Shown here: positions 34,452 to 49,400 of the stretch, piece by piece
How the letters are laid out: each line of letters opens with the position of its first letter
Position numbering within the stretch: position 1 is the stretch's first letter
Source: Ampullaceana balthica
Lineage: Eukaryota > Mollusca > Gastropoda > Lymnaeidae
Direction of reading: 5' to 3'
NCBI GenBank assembly: GCA_944989445.1
Contig: CALYLW010000122.1
Coordinates: forward strand, 124,001 to 188,000
Length of the DNA: 64,000 bases
The notes under the pieces: generated by a model
The model's input: only the letters and a program-made list of their open reading frames with translations
What the model was told of the DNA's origin: nothing
Database searches by the model: none
Made by a program: the position numbers and the translations under genes

Positions 34452-37400
34452 CAATTTAAAAGCAGAAAAAATGTAGTGGAATCTTTTTTCTTAAATGAAC
34501 ATACACCTCCTGGTTGTGGGAGGACATGAGTAGCCCAAATGACATTTATGTCATTGCAGACACAGATAGTCCAAATGACATTTATGTCATTGCAGACACA
34601 GATAGCCCAAATGACATATCAATGCTGACACAGATAGCCCAAAAGGACATTTATATCATTGCTGACACAGATAACCCAAATGACAATTATATCATTGCTG
34701 TCACATATGAATTTTTTTTAAAATTCATTAAATATTAATTGGTTTAAATTCTTGCAACTGTTTTTATTTTTGCTATTAACTATAGCCCTATTTCAAGAAT
34801 ACAAGATAAGATTGTGTGAATAAAACAATAAATTTAGAGCTTTATCAATACAGGTGTAGATGTTGTGGCACATGCCTTCATCAGTTCATATTACCAAATG
34901 TCTAACCGTTTAATGTTGAAACAGATGGGCTCCGAGCTTGTATTTTAAAAAAATTTACATTTACCTTACGAACGGCTCAACCTGTTCAACTCTGTCAAAT
35001 CTCAGCGCCAGGTATAGCTGAGCTGGCCTCAACAGCCAACTGGGCAGAGGAGTTCCTCAACACCACAACCACCAACAATGCACACCTGTCGGGCGCTAAT
35101 GACCAGTGGGCAGCCGAGTACGGCCGACTGCGCGGCGGGGAGGAGATCAAATGGGCCCATGATTACCTTGAGAGCGAGGACCACGGGAAACTCGCATCCG
35201 AGTTTCTAGGTCAGCTGGAGACAACGGCGTGGTATGTGAGGTTATTAGGCCCGAAATCTCTTTCATGCGTATAAATAAATGGAATATAAGCTGCTTCTTT
35301 TTAAGTACACAGCAGGGCTGTGAAATTAATCAAATTTGTAGCTGGTAACAAACAAACAAAAAAACAGTATGTATACCTTATACTCTGGCGTATAAGATGA
35401 CCCCGTACTTTTCCTGTTAAAATATAGGTTTTAAACTTTTTCTGCCGTATAAGACACACTAAGTTTGAAACTAGCTTCACATTTCTTTGTTCTTGCTGGT
35501 GGAGCCATGATGGGGTCTTGACTGTTATCCATTTGTATACTGTACTGTATCACGGCACCAGTGATGTACTGTATGAACAGGTACAAATACAATAAGACGA
35601 TACCCGGACTTTTGAGAAAATTTTCAAGGGTTAAAAAGTCACCTTGTACGCCAGTATATACAATAGTTTAGTGTTTTTTTTAGAAAACAAGGGTTTCTAT
35701 TTTTGTTACTAAATAATTTTATAAAAGTTTCAATCTACTGAGACTGCTTCATTTAGTTATATATACCCTGCTTTATTTGTATTTTACCCCATATTGTATA
35801 ACGAAATTACAATTTTTTACGTAAATAGCCATGTAACCAAAAGAAAACTCAAAATACTCCATCTTAACATCAGGCTTTAATACTTTATCTCAGACAGGTT
35901 TCAACGTGTAAACACCTTGTAGGATAACAAAATGCTATTTAGGAAATTATGCATTTCATTTTTTTCTTTTGATTAACTTTACTTGTTTCCTTCTGTTTAC
36001 CACCAGGTCATCAGAGTTTGAGAGGGCTTCCCTGGACGACGTGAAGTGGGCGGACGACTTCTCCACACAGGAGAACGACAGCGCCCTCAAGAACACAGCC
36101 AAGGCTCTGTCGGGGGCCATCGACGACCCCAAACTGAATGCCACCGAGGTAGGGTTTTCGCTTCAAAAAGTTGTGCCCCGTACCGAGGAGGTATCAATGT
36201 TTTTTTTTGTGCCAGATTTTTTTGTGATGACTTGGATGTTGGAAAACTATAGTGAAAAGTGGACAAATATTGGGAAGTGGTAAGGGGTCTGATGAACATT
36301 TTAATTCTCGACTTAGAAGAGCGTCATTTTGTCCAGATTAGGAGGTTTTTATTAATTTTGTGGTAGGGGGCCTCCGCTAACGCACACCAAACCACTTTTG
36401 GCTTATGACTGAGACTGGGCTTGCAATAAACTGTCACCTATAGGCTGATTTTTTAATCATTTTTATGCATTAAAAATCCCTTTAATTATAATTATTTGAG
36501 TGCTTTATCAGGTAAATATGGAGTTTTAGCCTAAACAATCAGGTAAATATGGAGTTTTAGCCTAAACAATCAGGTAAATATGGAGTTTTAGCCTAAACAA
36601 TCAGGTAAATATGGAGTTTTAGCCTAAACAATCAGGTAAATATGGAGTTTTAGCCTAAACATGTTCACTCTTTAGTGACGTTAATTAAATTTATTTCACT
36701 GGAAAAAAAATAAGAGTTCATCCTCTTGATTATAGAACTCGGGACAGTTTCTAGTAGAATTTTAAAGTATTTTTTTACATTTACAATAATCCAGTCAATA
36801 CAATTAATTATACATTTAATCCAGTCAGTTGGGAAGAGATCTTAAAAATTATCCATTTTCTAAATGCTCTAAATAATTATAAATTATTCTGATTCATAGC
36901 CTTATTCTTAATGTAAGCCATTCAGTTAGATTCAGATGTTCCCGTTGAAAAATTTTCAGTTTATGAAGTTTGTGAAGAAGTTGGGAGATGAGGAAATTAC
37001 CATCAGAGACAACAAGGTTGTGGAAAAATCTGGCCAGCAGCTGACAGACGATTGGGTGGAGGACTTCACATCTCAACAGAATGTGAGTTGCCAGTCAGTC
37101 TTTTAGCTCTGTGAGCTTTGGGTGTTAGTTACGGCAAGCTCAGATATAAAGTAGAGGTTTTATTTTTGGGGGGTTCCCCACTTTCTTGGTATCATTCTAA
37201 GTTGTTGTAAGAGGGAAATTTTAACGAGAGTGACATTCGTATGTTGCATGAGAATATTTGATCTCTTTAAATTTTTTAGGTCGTCAAATTTGAATTCATT
37301 TTTAACCTAACAAAACGTGTTCAGATTTTTGTATGGTTAGTAGAAGTGTACTTGAGCTTCAAATTGCATGAGAATTTTTTTTTCCCTTCAAAACTTTAAT

Positions 37401-40400
37401 TATTAGGTCTCACGATTACCATTGTTTTTAGATGTTTAATTATTAGGTCTCACCATTACCCTTGTTTTTAGATGTTTAATTATTAGGTCTCACGATTACC
37501 CTTGTTTTTAGATGTTTAATTATTAGGTCTCACGATTACCATTGTTTTTAGATGTTTAATTATTAGGTCTCACCATTACCCTTGTTTTTAGATGTTTAAT
37601 TATTAGGTCTCACGATTACCCTTGTTTTTAGATGTTTAATTATTAGGTCTCACGATTACCTTTGTTTTTAGATGTTTAATTATTAGGTCTCACGATTACC
37701 CTTGTTTTTAGATGTTGAATTCAAATTAATGGTGTAACCAACATTTAGATATTTACCAATAAACAATGGTGTCACCAATCTTACATACATCATTATAAAC
37801 AATGGATTGACCCACAATAACATTCCCGCCAATACGTCTAATACTCTATTTGTTTGTTCCACTTCCAGGCAGGCAAATCTCTGACAGAAAAATGGGAGGA
37901 GGAATACGCCGTGTTCTCCGAGGCCGCCCAGAACAACTCGGAGACTGACTTCTGGGAAAATCTACAGAAACAGTGGGGGGAAGTTAAAAAGTAAGATTCC
38001 AGCCCTCCCCTTTCAGTATCCCTTTGTTTTGTATATATGTTAATGTAGAATTTTTTGTTTCTTTTTTAATAATAGCTTTAAAAAAAGTATTACGAGACAT
38101 ATGTTTTAAGCAATTCAAACATTTATAGACATAGACTAAACTACACAAACATTTATAGACATAGACTAAATGACACAAACATTTATAGACATAGACTAAA
38201 CTACACAAACATTTATAGACATAGACTAAACTACACAAACATTTATAGACATAGACTAAATGACACAAACATTTATAGACATAGACTAAATGACACAAAC
38301 ATTTATAGACATAGACTAAACTACACAAACATTTATAGACATAGACTAAACTACACAAACATTTATAGACATAGACTAAACTACACAAACATTTATAGAC
38401 ATAGACTAAATGACACAAACATTTATAGACATAGACTAAATGACACAAACATTTATAGACATAGACTAAATGACACAAACATTTATAGACATAGACTAAA
38501 CTACACAAACATTTATAGACATAGACTAAATGACACAAACATTTATAGACATAGACTAAATGACACAAACATTTATAGACATAGACTAAACTACACAAAC
38601 ATTTATAGACATAGACTAAATGACACAAACATTTATAGACATAGACTAAATGACACAAACATTTATAGACATAGACTAAACTACACAAACATTTATAGAC
38701 ATAGACTAAATGACACAAACATTTATAGACATAGACTAAATGACACAAACATTTATAGACATAGACTAAACTACACAAACATTTATAGACATAGACTAAA
38801 CTACACAAACATTTATAGACACAGACTAAACTACACAAACATTTATAGACTAAACTACACAAACATTTATAGACACAGACTAAACTACACAAACATTTAT
38901 AGACACAGACTAAACTACACAAACATTTATAGACACAGACTAAACTACACAAACATTTATAGACATAGACTAAATGACACAAACATTTATAGACATAGAC
39001 TAAACTACACAAACATTTATAGACATAGACTAAACTACACAAACATTTATAGACACAGACTAAACTACACAAACATTTATAGACATAGACTAAACTACAC
39101 AAACATTTATAGACACAGACTAAACTACACAAACATTTATAGACATAGACTAAACTACACAAACATTTATAGACATAGACTAAACTACACAAACATTTAT
39201 AGACATAGACTAAACTACACAAACATTTATAGACATAGACTAAACTACACAAACATTTATAGACATAGACTAAACTACACAAACATTTATAGACTAAACT
39301 ACACAAACATTTATAGACACAGACTAAACTACACAAACATTTATAGACATAGACTAAACTACACAAACATTTATAGACACAGACTAAACTACACAAACAT
39401 TTATAGACTAAACTACACAACATTTATAGACATAGACTAAACTACACAAACATTTATAGACTAAACTACACAAACATTTATAGAAAGACTAAACTACACA
39501 AACATTTATAGACATAGACTAAACTACACAAACATTTATAGACTAAACTACACAAACATTTATAGACATAGACTAAACTACACAAACATTTATAGACATA
39601 GACTAAATGACACAAACATTTATAGACATAGACTAAACTACACAAACATTTATAGACTAAACTACACAAACATTTATAGACTAAACTACACAAACATTTA
39701 TAGACTAAACTACACAAACATTTATAGACATAGACTAAACTACACAAACATTTATAGACATAGACTAAACTACACAAACATTTATAGACATAGACTAAAC
39801 TACACAAACATTTATAGACATAGACTAAACTACACAAACATTTATAGACATAGACTAAACTACACAAACATTTATAGACTAAACTACACAAACATTTATA
39901 GACATAGACTAAACTACACAAACATTTATAGACATAGACTAAACTACACAAACATTTATAGACATAGACTAAACTACACAAACATTTATAGATAACTACA
40001 CAAACATTTATAGACACAGACTAAACTACACAAACATTTATAGACACAGACTAAACTACACAAACATTTATAGACACAGACTAAACTACACAAACATTTA
40101 TAGACATAGACTAAACTACACAAACATTTATAGACATAGACTAAACTACACAAACATTTATAGACATAGACTAAACTACACAAACATTTATAGACATAGA
40201 CTAAACTACACAAACATTTATAGACATAGACTAAACTACACAAACATTTATAGACACAGACTAAACTACACAAACATTTATAGACACAGACTAAACTACA
40301 CAAACATTTATAGACACAGACTAAACTACACAAACATTTATAGACTAAACTACACAAACATTTATAGACTAAACTACACAAACATTTATAGACATAGACT

Positions 40401-43400
40401 AAACTACACAAACATTTATAGACATAGACTAAACTACACAAACATTTATAGACTAAACTACACAAACATTTATAGACACAGACTAAACTACACAAACATT
40501 TATAGACATAGACTAAACTACACAAACATTTATAGACATAGACTAAACTACACAAACATTTATAGACATAGACTAAACTACACAAACATTTATAGACATA
40601 GACTAAACTACACAAACATTTATAGACATAGACTAAACTACACAAACATTTATAGACATAGACTAAACTACACAAACATTTATAGACACAGACTAAACTA
40701 CACAAACATTTATAGACTAAACTACACAAACATTTATAGACATAGACTAAACTACACAAACATTTATAGACATAGACTAAACTACACAAACATTTATAGA
40801 CTAAACTACACAAACATTTATAGACACAGACTAAACTACACAAACATTTATAGACTAAACTACACAAACATTTATAGACATAGACTAAACTACACAAACA
40901 TTTATAGACACAGACTAAACTACACAAACATTTATAGACTAAACTACACAAACATTTATAGACATAGACTAAACTACACAAACATTTATAGACTAAACTA
41001 CACAAACATTTATAGACACAGACTAAACTACACAAACATTTATAGACATAGACTAAACTACACAAACATTTATAGACAGAGACTAAACTACACAAACATT
41101 TATAGACATAGACTAAACTACACAAACATTTATAGACATAGACTAAACTACACAAACATTTATAGACATAGACTAAACTACACAAACATTTATAGACATA
41201 GACTAAACTACACAAACATTTATAGACATAGACTAAATGACACAAACATTTATAGACACAGACTAAACTACACAAACCTTTATAGACACAGACTAAACTA
41301 CACAAACATTTATAGACATAGACTAAACTACACAAACCTTTATAGACACAGACTAAACTACACAAACATTTAAATACTAAACTACACAAACATTTATAGA
41401 CACAGACTAAACTACACAAACCTTTATAGACACAGACTAAACTACACAAACCTTTATAGACACAGACTAAACTACACAAACATTTATAGACATAGACTAA
41501 ATTACACTAACATTTATAGACATAGACTAAACTACACAAACATTTATAGACATAGACTAAACTACACAAACATTTATAGACAGACTAAACTACACAAAAA
41601 TTTATAGACATAGACTAAACTACACAAACATTCAAAGACATAGACTAAACTACACAAACATTTATAGACATAGACTAAACTACACAAACATTTATAGACA
41701 TAGACTAAACTACACAAACATTTATAGATTAAACTACACAAACATTTATAGACAGACTAAACTTCACAAACATTTATAGACACAGACTAAACTACACAAA
41801 CATTTATAGACATTACTAAACTACACAAACATTTATAGACATTACTAAACTACACAAACATTTATAGACAGACTAAACTACACAAACATTTATAGACATA
41901 GACTAAACTACACAAACATTTATAGACATTACTAAACTACACAAACATTTATAGACAGACTAAACTACACAAACATTTATAGACATAGACTAAACTACAC
42001 AAACATTTATAGACATAGACTAAACTACACAAACATTTATAGATTAAACTACACAAACATTTATAGACAGACTAAACTTCACAAACATTTATAGACACAG
42101 ACTAAACTACACAAACATTTATAGACATAGACTAAACTACACAAACATTTATAGACAGAGACTAAACTACACAAACATTTATAGACATAGACTAAACTAC
42201 ACAAACATTTATAGACATAGACTAAACTACACAAACATTTATAGACATAGACTAAACTACACAAACATTTATAGACACAGACTAAACTACACAAACATTT
42301 ATAGACATAGACTAAACTACACAAACATTTATAGACATAGACTAAACTACACAAACATTTATAGACATTACTAAACTACACAAACATTTATAGACATAGA
42401 CTAAACTACACAAACATTTATAGACATAGACTAAACTACACAAACATTTATAGACATAGACTAAACTACACAATCATTTATAGACATAGACTAAACTACA
42501 CAAACATTTATAGACATAGACTAAACTACACAAACATTTATAGACATTACTAAACTACACAAACATTTATAGACATAGACTAAACTACACAAACATTTAT
42601 AGACATAGACTAAACTACACAAACATTTATAGACTAAACTACACAAACATTTATAGACAGACTAAACTACACAAACATTTATAGACAGACTAAACTACAC
42701 AAACATTTATAGACTAAACTACACAAACATTTATAGACTAAACTACACAAACATTTATAGACTAAACTACACAAACATTTATAGACTAAACTACACAAAC
42801 ATTTATAGACTAAACTACACAAACATTTGTAAACACAAAAATAAACTTCACAATCATTTAGAGACATACTTATGTGCTTTGAATTAAAAAAAGTAATGAC
42901 AGTAGTAGATTTAATCATGGGATAGGCTGTTGAAAAGTAATAGGGTGTAAACATAGCAAGGTGTGATGTCATTGGGATATTGGTAAGTGTAAGCAATCTT
43001 CATTCATGCTTTACTGGAAAGTGTAAGCAATCTTCATTCATGCTTTTGTTTGTTTTTGTTTTAATTAGTGATGAAGGCCACCCTTGGTTAACAGAGTACG
43101 AATCATCAACAGCTTTTAAGGTTTGTAGTTTTGATTGTTTATTTCACTCGGACACCTCATTTCCTGACACTGACACAGAATACTGACCCATCTTTGAAAC
43201 ATCTGCTCAACTCCCTGACACAGAATACTGACGACTCTTCCCATCTTTGAAACATCTGCTCATCTCCTGACACAGAATACTGACGACTCTTCCCATCTTT
43301 GAAACATCTGCTCATCTCCCTGACACAGAATACTGACGACTCTTCCCATCTTTGAAACATCTGCTCATCTCCTGACACAGAATAATGACGACTCTTCCCA

Positions 43401-46400
43401 TCTTTGAAACATCTGCCCATCCCCTGACACAGGTTACTGATGAATCTTGCCATATTTGAAACATCTGCTCATCCCCTGACACAGAATACTGACGACTCTT
43501 CCCATCTTTGAAACATCTGCTCAACTCCCTGACACAGAATACTGACGACTCTTCCCATCTTTGAAACATCTGCTCATCCCCTGACACAGAATACTGACGA
43601 CTCTTCCCATCTTTGAAACATCTGCTCATCCCCTGACACAGAATACTGACGACTCTTCCCATCTTTGAAACATCTGCTCGTCCCCTGACACAGAATACTG
43701 ACGACTCTTCCCATCTTTGAAACATCTGCCCATCCCCTGACACAGAATACTGACGACTCTTCCCATCTTTGAAACATCTGCTCATCCCCTGACACAGAAT
43801 ACTGACAGGCCTGCCAACCCTCCCGATTTTTTCGGGATTATACGGATTTTTTACCCATGCTTACGAAATCCCGATAAGACCCTTAATCTCCCGATTTTCC
43901 GAGAAAAAAAAATTCACCATGAAAAATCCGAATGCGAAAAAATTATAAAAAGAAAAAGCTAATACTAATAATGGCGGTGATGTATTTCGAAAATGAAAAT
44001 GCCACTTCCTAGGTTTTTTCCTGTACTTCCGTTATCCAAGCGAACCGCGATATCTAACTATTTCTTCGTTGGCCATCCGATCGTACATTATTCCTTTTAC
44101 CAGCCTAATAAAAATTTAAAACAATTCAGCTGTTCTGTGACTTTAAAAAAAAATGGATACATTTGTAAGGAACGCTGCTAAAAACGGTTTTCCAGTGACT
44201 GAGCTTCAGAGTGTTTGTACTAGTACTAAGACTAGTCTAACTAAACAAATAAAGAAAAGACGTCATTGGGACATTCGTTTTCGAAACAGTATCAGTATTT
44301 GGAAAAACACTCGCCTGTGGCCGTGGCGAAACATTTGCAATCTGTGCCAGACCTAATTATCTTTTGAAAGTGGTGGGTTCAATAACAATAAAAAATAGTT
44401 TAATGCAAAAATTACAACTGCTGATTTAGTAAATTAAATTCATTAAAAGTAGTGAATCTACATCTGTTAACAATTACTTTGTTATTATTGTTGAAGGAAT
44501 AGGAAATTCAGATATGAGATGGAAAGTTTATTTACCATCCTACTTTTTGGAAGAAATAAAGATTTTTCTAATACCTATCTTTTTAATGCCAGATTCAAAG
44601 AAATGTTTCCAGATAAATTACAATGAAACAAGAGCAATCATTAATTCGGTTAATTCAGATGAATGATACTCTTTCTAAAGTTTCTAACTAAAAACTAATA
44701 TTTATCTAAAAGCAAAGCTAACTTCAATTGACGAAAGAACTGTTCAAGTTCAAAAAGGCCACTAGGGAAATGCTGGAAAGCTGAACTCTATGCAGCCTCT
44801 GTTCATATGTGAAAAACATGGTTATTCTCTCGTGTATCTGAATGCAATGTAAACATTTCCTGTATTCTGTGGTGTTCTGTAGACACTTAAATTAAAAGAT
44901 AATGGATTTAACTTATTACTTTATATTTATTTAGTATGTAGTTCTTAAACCAGCGCCGTGGGGTGCCGCATCGCCGCGCGTGGACCCCTCTACAGATTTT
45001 TTTTCTTGGCAGGTTGGCAGGCCTGTACTGACGACTCTTCCCATCTTTGAAACATCTGCTCAACTCCCTGACACAGAATACTGACGACTCTTCCCATCTT
45101 TGAAACATCTGCTCATCCCCTGACACAGAATACTGACGACTCTTCCCATCTTTGAAACATCTGCTCGTCCCCTGACACAGAATACTGACGACTCTTCCCA
45201 TCTTTGAAACATCTGCCCATCCCCTGACACAGAATACTGACGACTCTTCCCATCTTTGAAACATCTGCTCATCCCCTGACACAGAATACTGACGACTCTT
45301 CCCATCTTTGAAACATCTGCTCAACTCCCTGACACAGAATACTGACGACTCTTCCCATCTTTGAAACATCTTCTCAACTCCCTGACACAGAATACTGACG
45401 ACTCTTCCCATCTTTGAAACATCTGCTCATCCCCTGACACAGAATACTGACCACTCTTCCCATCTTTGAAACATCTGCTCATCCCCTGACACAGAATACT
45501 GACCACTTTTGTCTCCTACAGGACTATGTATTTGACCAAGACAACCACCTCTTGGACCATGAGAACCCGTTTGAGGAAGGCAAGAAGAAGCTCGAGGGCG
45601 GAGACATTCCAAACGCTGTTCTGTTGTTTGAGGCGGCTGTACAGAAGGACCCCACGCATGTCGAGGTCAGTGTGGCCGATGGAGAACAATTAAAGGACAC
45701 CTGTTAAACTTAGATGAATGAGCCCAGTTTCCCCAGTTTCCCCAGTTTCCCCAGTTTCCCCAGTTGTAAACACTTCATGGAGTACAGGACATTGCAGCTA
45801 ATTGTCTATTGCAGGGGTCTCAGTTTTGTACGAAGGCATGTGCCTTTTATCACTTATGAGATGTGTCAAGGGCCGCACAGCCCAAACCTTCAAAAACTCG
45901 ACCCTAGATAACAGAAAACACTTCATACATCATCAAATCTTTTTTTACTACTTATCACTAATGATTTACAATTTAGACACTAAGAATTGCACCAAAGTGA
46001 CCTATCATTATTATTGCTAACACAGTAGTAGCAAACAGTGAGTACTGACTGCATTTCTCTGAATTTCATGAATAGTGCATTTTTTTTTGTAAGTCTTACT
46101 GGCGTGACACAAAAAATCAACTTGGTGGGCCACGTGCGTCCCGTGTGTTTGAGACGCTTGTCTGTTGTATGGGAGGAACGCACACCACTTGAGGAATTAG
46201 ACGGGGAAACAAGATAATAATAAGATTTGTTTACGTCTTTTACTATGGGGATATCAACCAAAGTCATAATTTTACAAAGCCGCATTGTCTTTTACTTCAT
46301 GGATTTGAAATTCTAGTTCCACCAATGTTCTTTCTATTCTCCTGAGCTTCATATAAGTCCCATTCCTATTCTTTTTCTTTTTTTTAAATTTAATTTTGTA

Positions 46401-49400
46401 TGTATTAGGAGGGCAGCGTACATACATGTAGCAACACATTCACATAAGTAAAATTGACTTATTTTTGAAAAGAGTAGAGTGGGGTGGGGTGGGTTGGTGT
46501 ATTTCAAATTGTTGTTGTTCGTCATTGAACGTTAATTGTTCTGGATTGAAAGAAGAGAAAGTGCAAAAATTCCTTTGAGGGTGTAAGTGGAAGATATTCA
46601 ACTTAGTCTTGTTTCATTGGCTAAACCCAGCTCGCTAGAATATGTTTGTTTCACTGAGGGTCTTCTGCCGAAACCATTTTTAAAATTGTTGCCAGTCTTA
46701 CTTTAATTAAAGCCTAACACTTACTGTTGTGTTTATTGTTTTATTTACACAAACTGTTTTGTGCCTCAGTGATTCAGTTTATTTTTTTTATTTTGAAAAA
46801 AAAATAACATGACTAAATAAATGATCTGGTAACTGGTTCAAATGAAAGAATTACTAAAAGAAAAACCTTAAGTTTTTCAATATGTTTGTCAATGTAGAAC
46901 TGTTTCTGACATTTAAAAATATTTCTGAATCATTTAATCAATGAATTTCATCCAAAATCTCTTGATATCATTATGTCTTCCTATGTCCTATTTCAGGCCT
47001 GGCAATACCTGGGAACAACGCAAGCAGACAACGAGCAGGAAGTTGCTGCAATAGCGGCTTGAGGAAGTAGGTCACTCTTGTTTTGCTGTGATCAATCTGT
47101 TTCTAAAATGTGTATAATATTTTACCTTATTACCTTGGTCCACATCAGTGTTTCTCAAATAGTGGGGCGCGCCTCCCTTAGGGGGGCGCGAGGCTCCGTA
47201 ACGGGGGGCTCGTTTGACCGTTATACAGAGGTGTACTTATAACAATTTTATAGACAAATGATACTATTTACAGGGGCGCTAAATGTTTTCTTTCTTCCTG
47301 GGGGGGGGGCATAACAGAAAATAATTGAGAAACACTGGTCTACATAAAGAGAAGATGGGGTGCATGATGTTTTAGGATTTTGTCTTTGTGATGTAAGTTT
47401 CTATACAAATTGAGAAAAGAGACCATTTGGTAAAGTTTTACTATGATTTAACAAATTTTTCTGATGACACAACTATAGAAATGTTACTGACAATGCTACA
47501 ACTAAAGAAATGTTACTCACAATGCTACAACTAAAGAAATGTTACTGACAATGATGCAACTAAAGAAATGTTGCTGACAATGATGCAACTAAAGAAATGT
47601 TGCTGACAATGATGCAACTAAAGAAATGTTGCTGACAACGATGCAACTAAAAATTTTTTTACTGACAATGCTACAACTAAAGAAATGTTACTGACAATGA
47701 TGCAACTAAAGAAATGTTACTGACAATGCTACAACTAAAGAAATGTTGCTGACAATGATGCAACTAAAGAAATGTTACTGACAATGCTACAACTGAAGAA
47801 ATGTTACTGACAATGCTACAACTAAAGAAATATTGCTGACAATGTAACTCACTTTCCTCCTCCCTTCAAGATGCCTGGAGCTCAATCCAGACAACCTCTC
47901 CGCCTGGATGGCCATTGCAGTTTCCTACACAAACGAGTCTTTTGGGACGCATGCGTGCCACGCCCTCAAGTCCTGGCTGGCCCACAACCCCTAATTACTC
48001 GGATTTGGTTACAGAATTGTCTCCCTCCTCCTTCGGAGTTGACCTTCATGTCAAGGTTAGGCTGACCAACTTGTCTGTGTTACACGTGTATCCGTGTTGT
48101 TGTTACACGTGTATCCAGTGTTTGTTGTTACACATGTTTCTAGTGTTTGTTACACAATTATCTATATTATTCTCTTTGAATGACATTTGTCAGCGTATGT
48201 GTCTTAGATAGTATAAAAATTTTCTGTATTATTTTCCCCCCACAGTACAGAGCATGAGAAGGTCAGGGAACTATATTTAGCGGCAGCGAGGCTTTCAGCG
48301 GAGACCCAGATAGATCCTGACGTGCAGGTGGGAGATTTTTTTTACTTTTGGTTTTGCGTTTTAATAAATATTGAAGTGCACAAACAATACACCGCGAACT
48401 TGACACCTGATTTTATGTAATATGGGGCCCTTCAGCTGCGTACAAATGACCATATACCCATGATGTAATATGGGGCCCTTCATCCACATATGATTGACCA
48501 TATACCTTAAATGTAATATGGGGTCCCATCATCCACATATGACTGACCATATACCTAAAATGTAATATGGGGTCCCTTCATCCACATACGACTGACCATA
48601 TACCTAAAATGTAATATGGGGCCAATCAGCCACATATGACTGACCATATACCTAAAATGTAATATGGGGCCCTTCATCCACATACGACTGACCATATACC
48701 TAAAATGTAATATGTGGGCCATTCAGCCACATACGACTGACCATATTTCTCATGATGAGAGACTAGCTTAATTTGGAGCAATTTTATGTCATTGCTCAAC
48801 CCGACAAGACATGTATTGTCCATGAATGTCGTCCACAGTGCGGCCTGGGAATTCTGTTCAACCTCAGTGGAGAATATCAGAAGGCAGTCGAGTGCTTTGG
48901 CCTGGCCCTGCAAGTCAGACCTCAGGTAAGCGGTACACCAGCGCCATCTGTTCATTTGTGTGCGTAGTGGTAGGGTTGTGTGTGGGGGGGGGAGGGGAGC
49001 CATCAACCCCCCAGCTGAAGTGTTAGCGGTCTCAAATAGGACACTGACCAGGTCAAATGTGACACTGATCAGGGCACAGTGTAGCCACCATAGTGCATCT
49101 AGCCATACACTGTAGCCATCATGGTGCATCTAGCCATACACTGTAGCCATCATGGTGCATCTAGCCATACACTGTAGCCATCATGGTGCATCTAGCCATA
49201 CACTGTAGCCATGATGGTGCATCTAGCCATACACTGTAGCCATCATGGTGCATCTAGCCATACACTGTAGCCATCATGGTGCATCTAGCCATATGGTGTT
49301 GCCAGCTTCAAGGAGTAGTTATGAGTCTAGCCCCAACGAGTCTGAAACAGCCTATGTTGTATGAATGCCTAAACAGCCTACATAGTATGATTATCTAAAC

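Noticed and set aside
37984..41479. Long minus-strand ORFs of 479, 179 and 497 codons
   Set aside because: They are the 30/24-bp minisatellite read in one frame; a low-complexity [10 protein letters not shown] repeat with no start context, domain or splice signals.
48674..49129. 151-codon minus-strand ORF opposite PEX5 exon 14
   Set aside because: It is the shadow of a PEX5 exon and flanking minisatellites.
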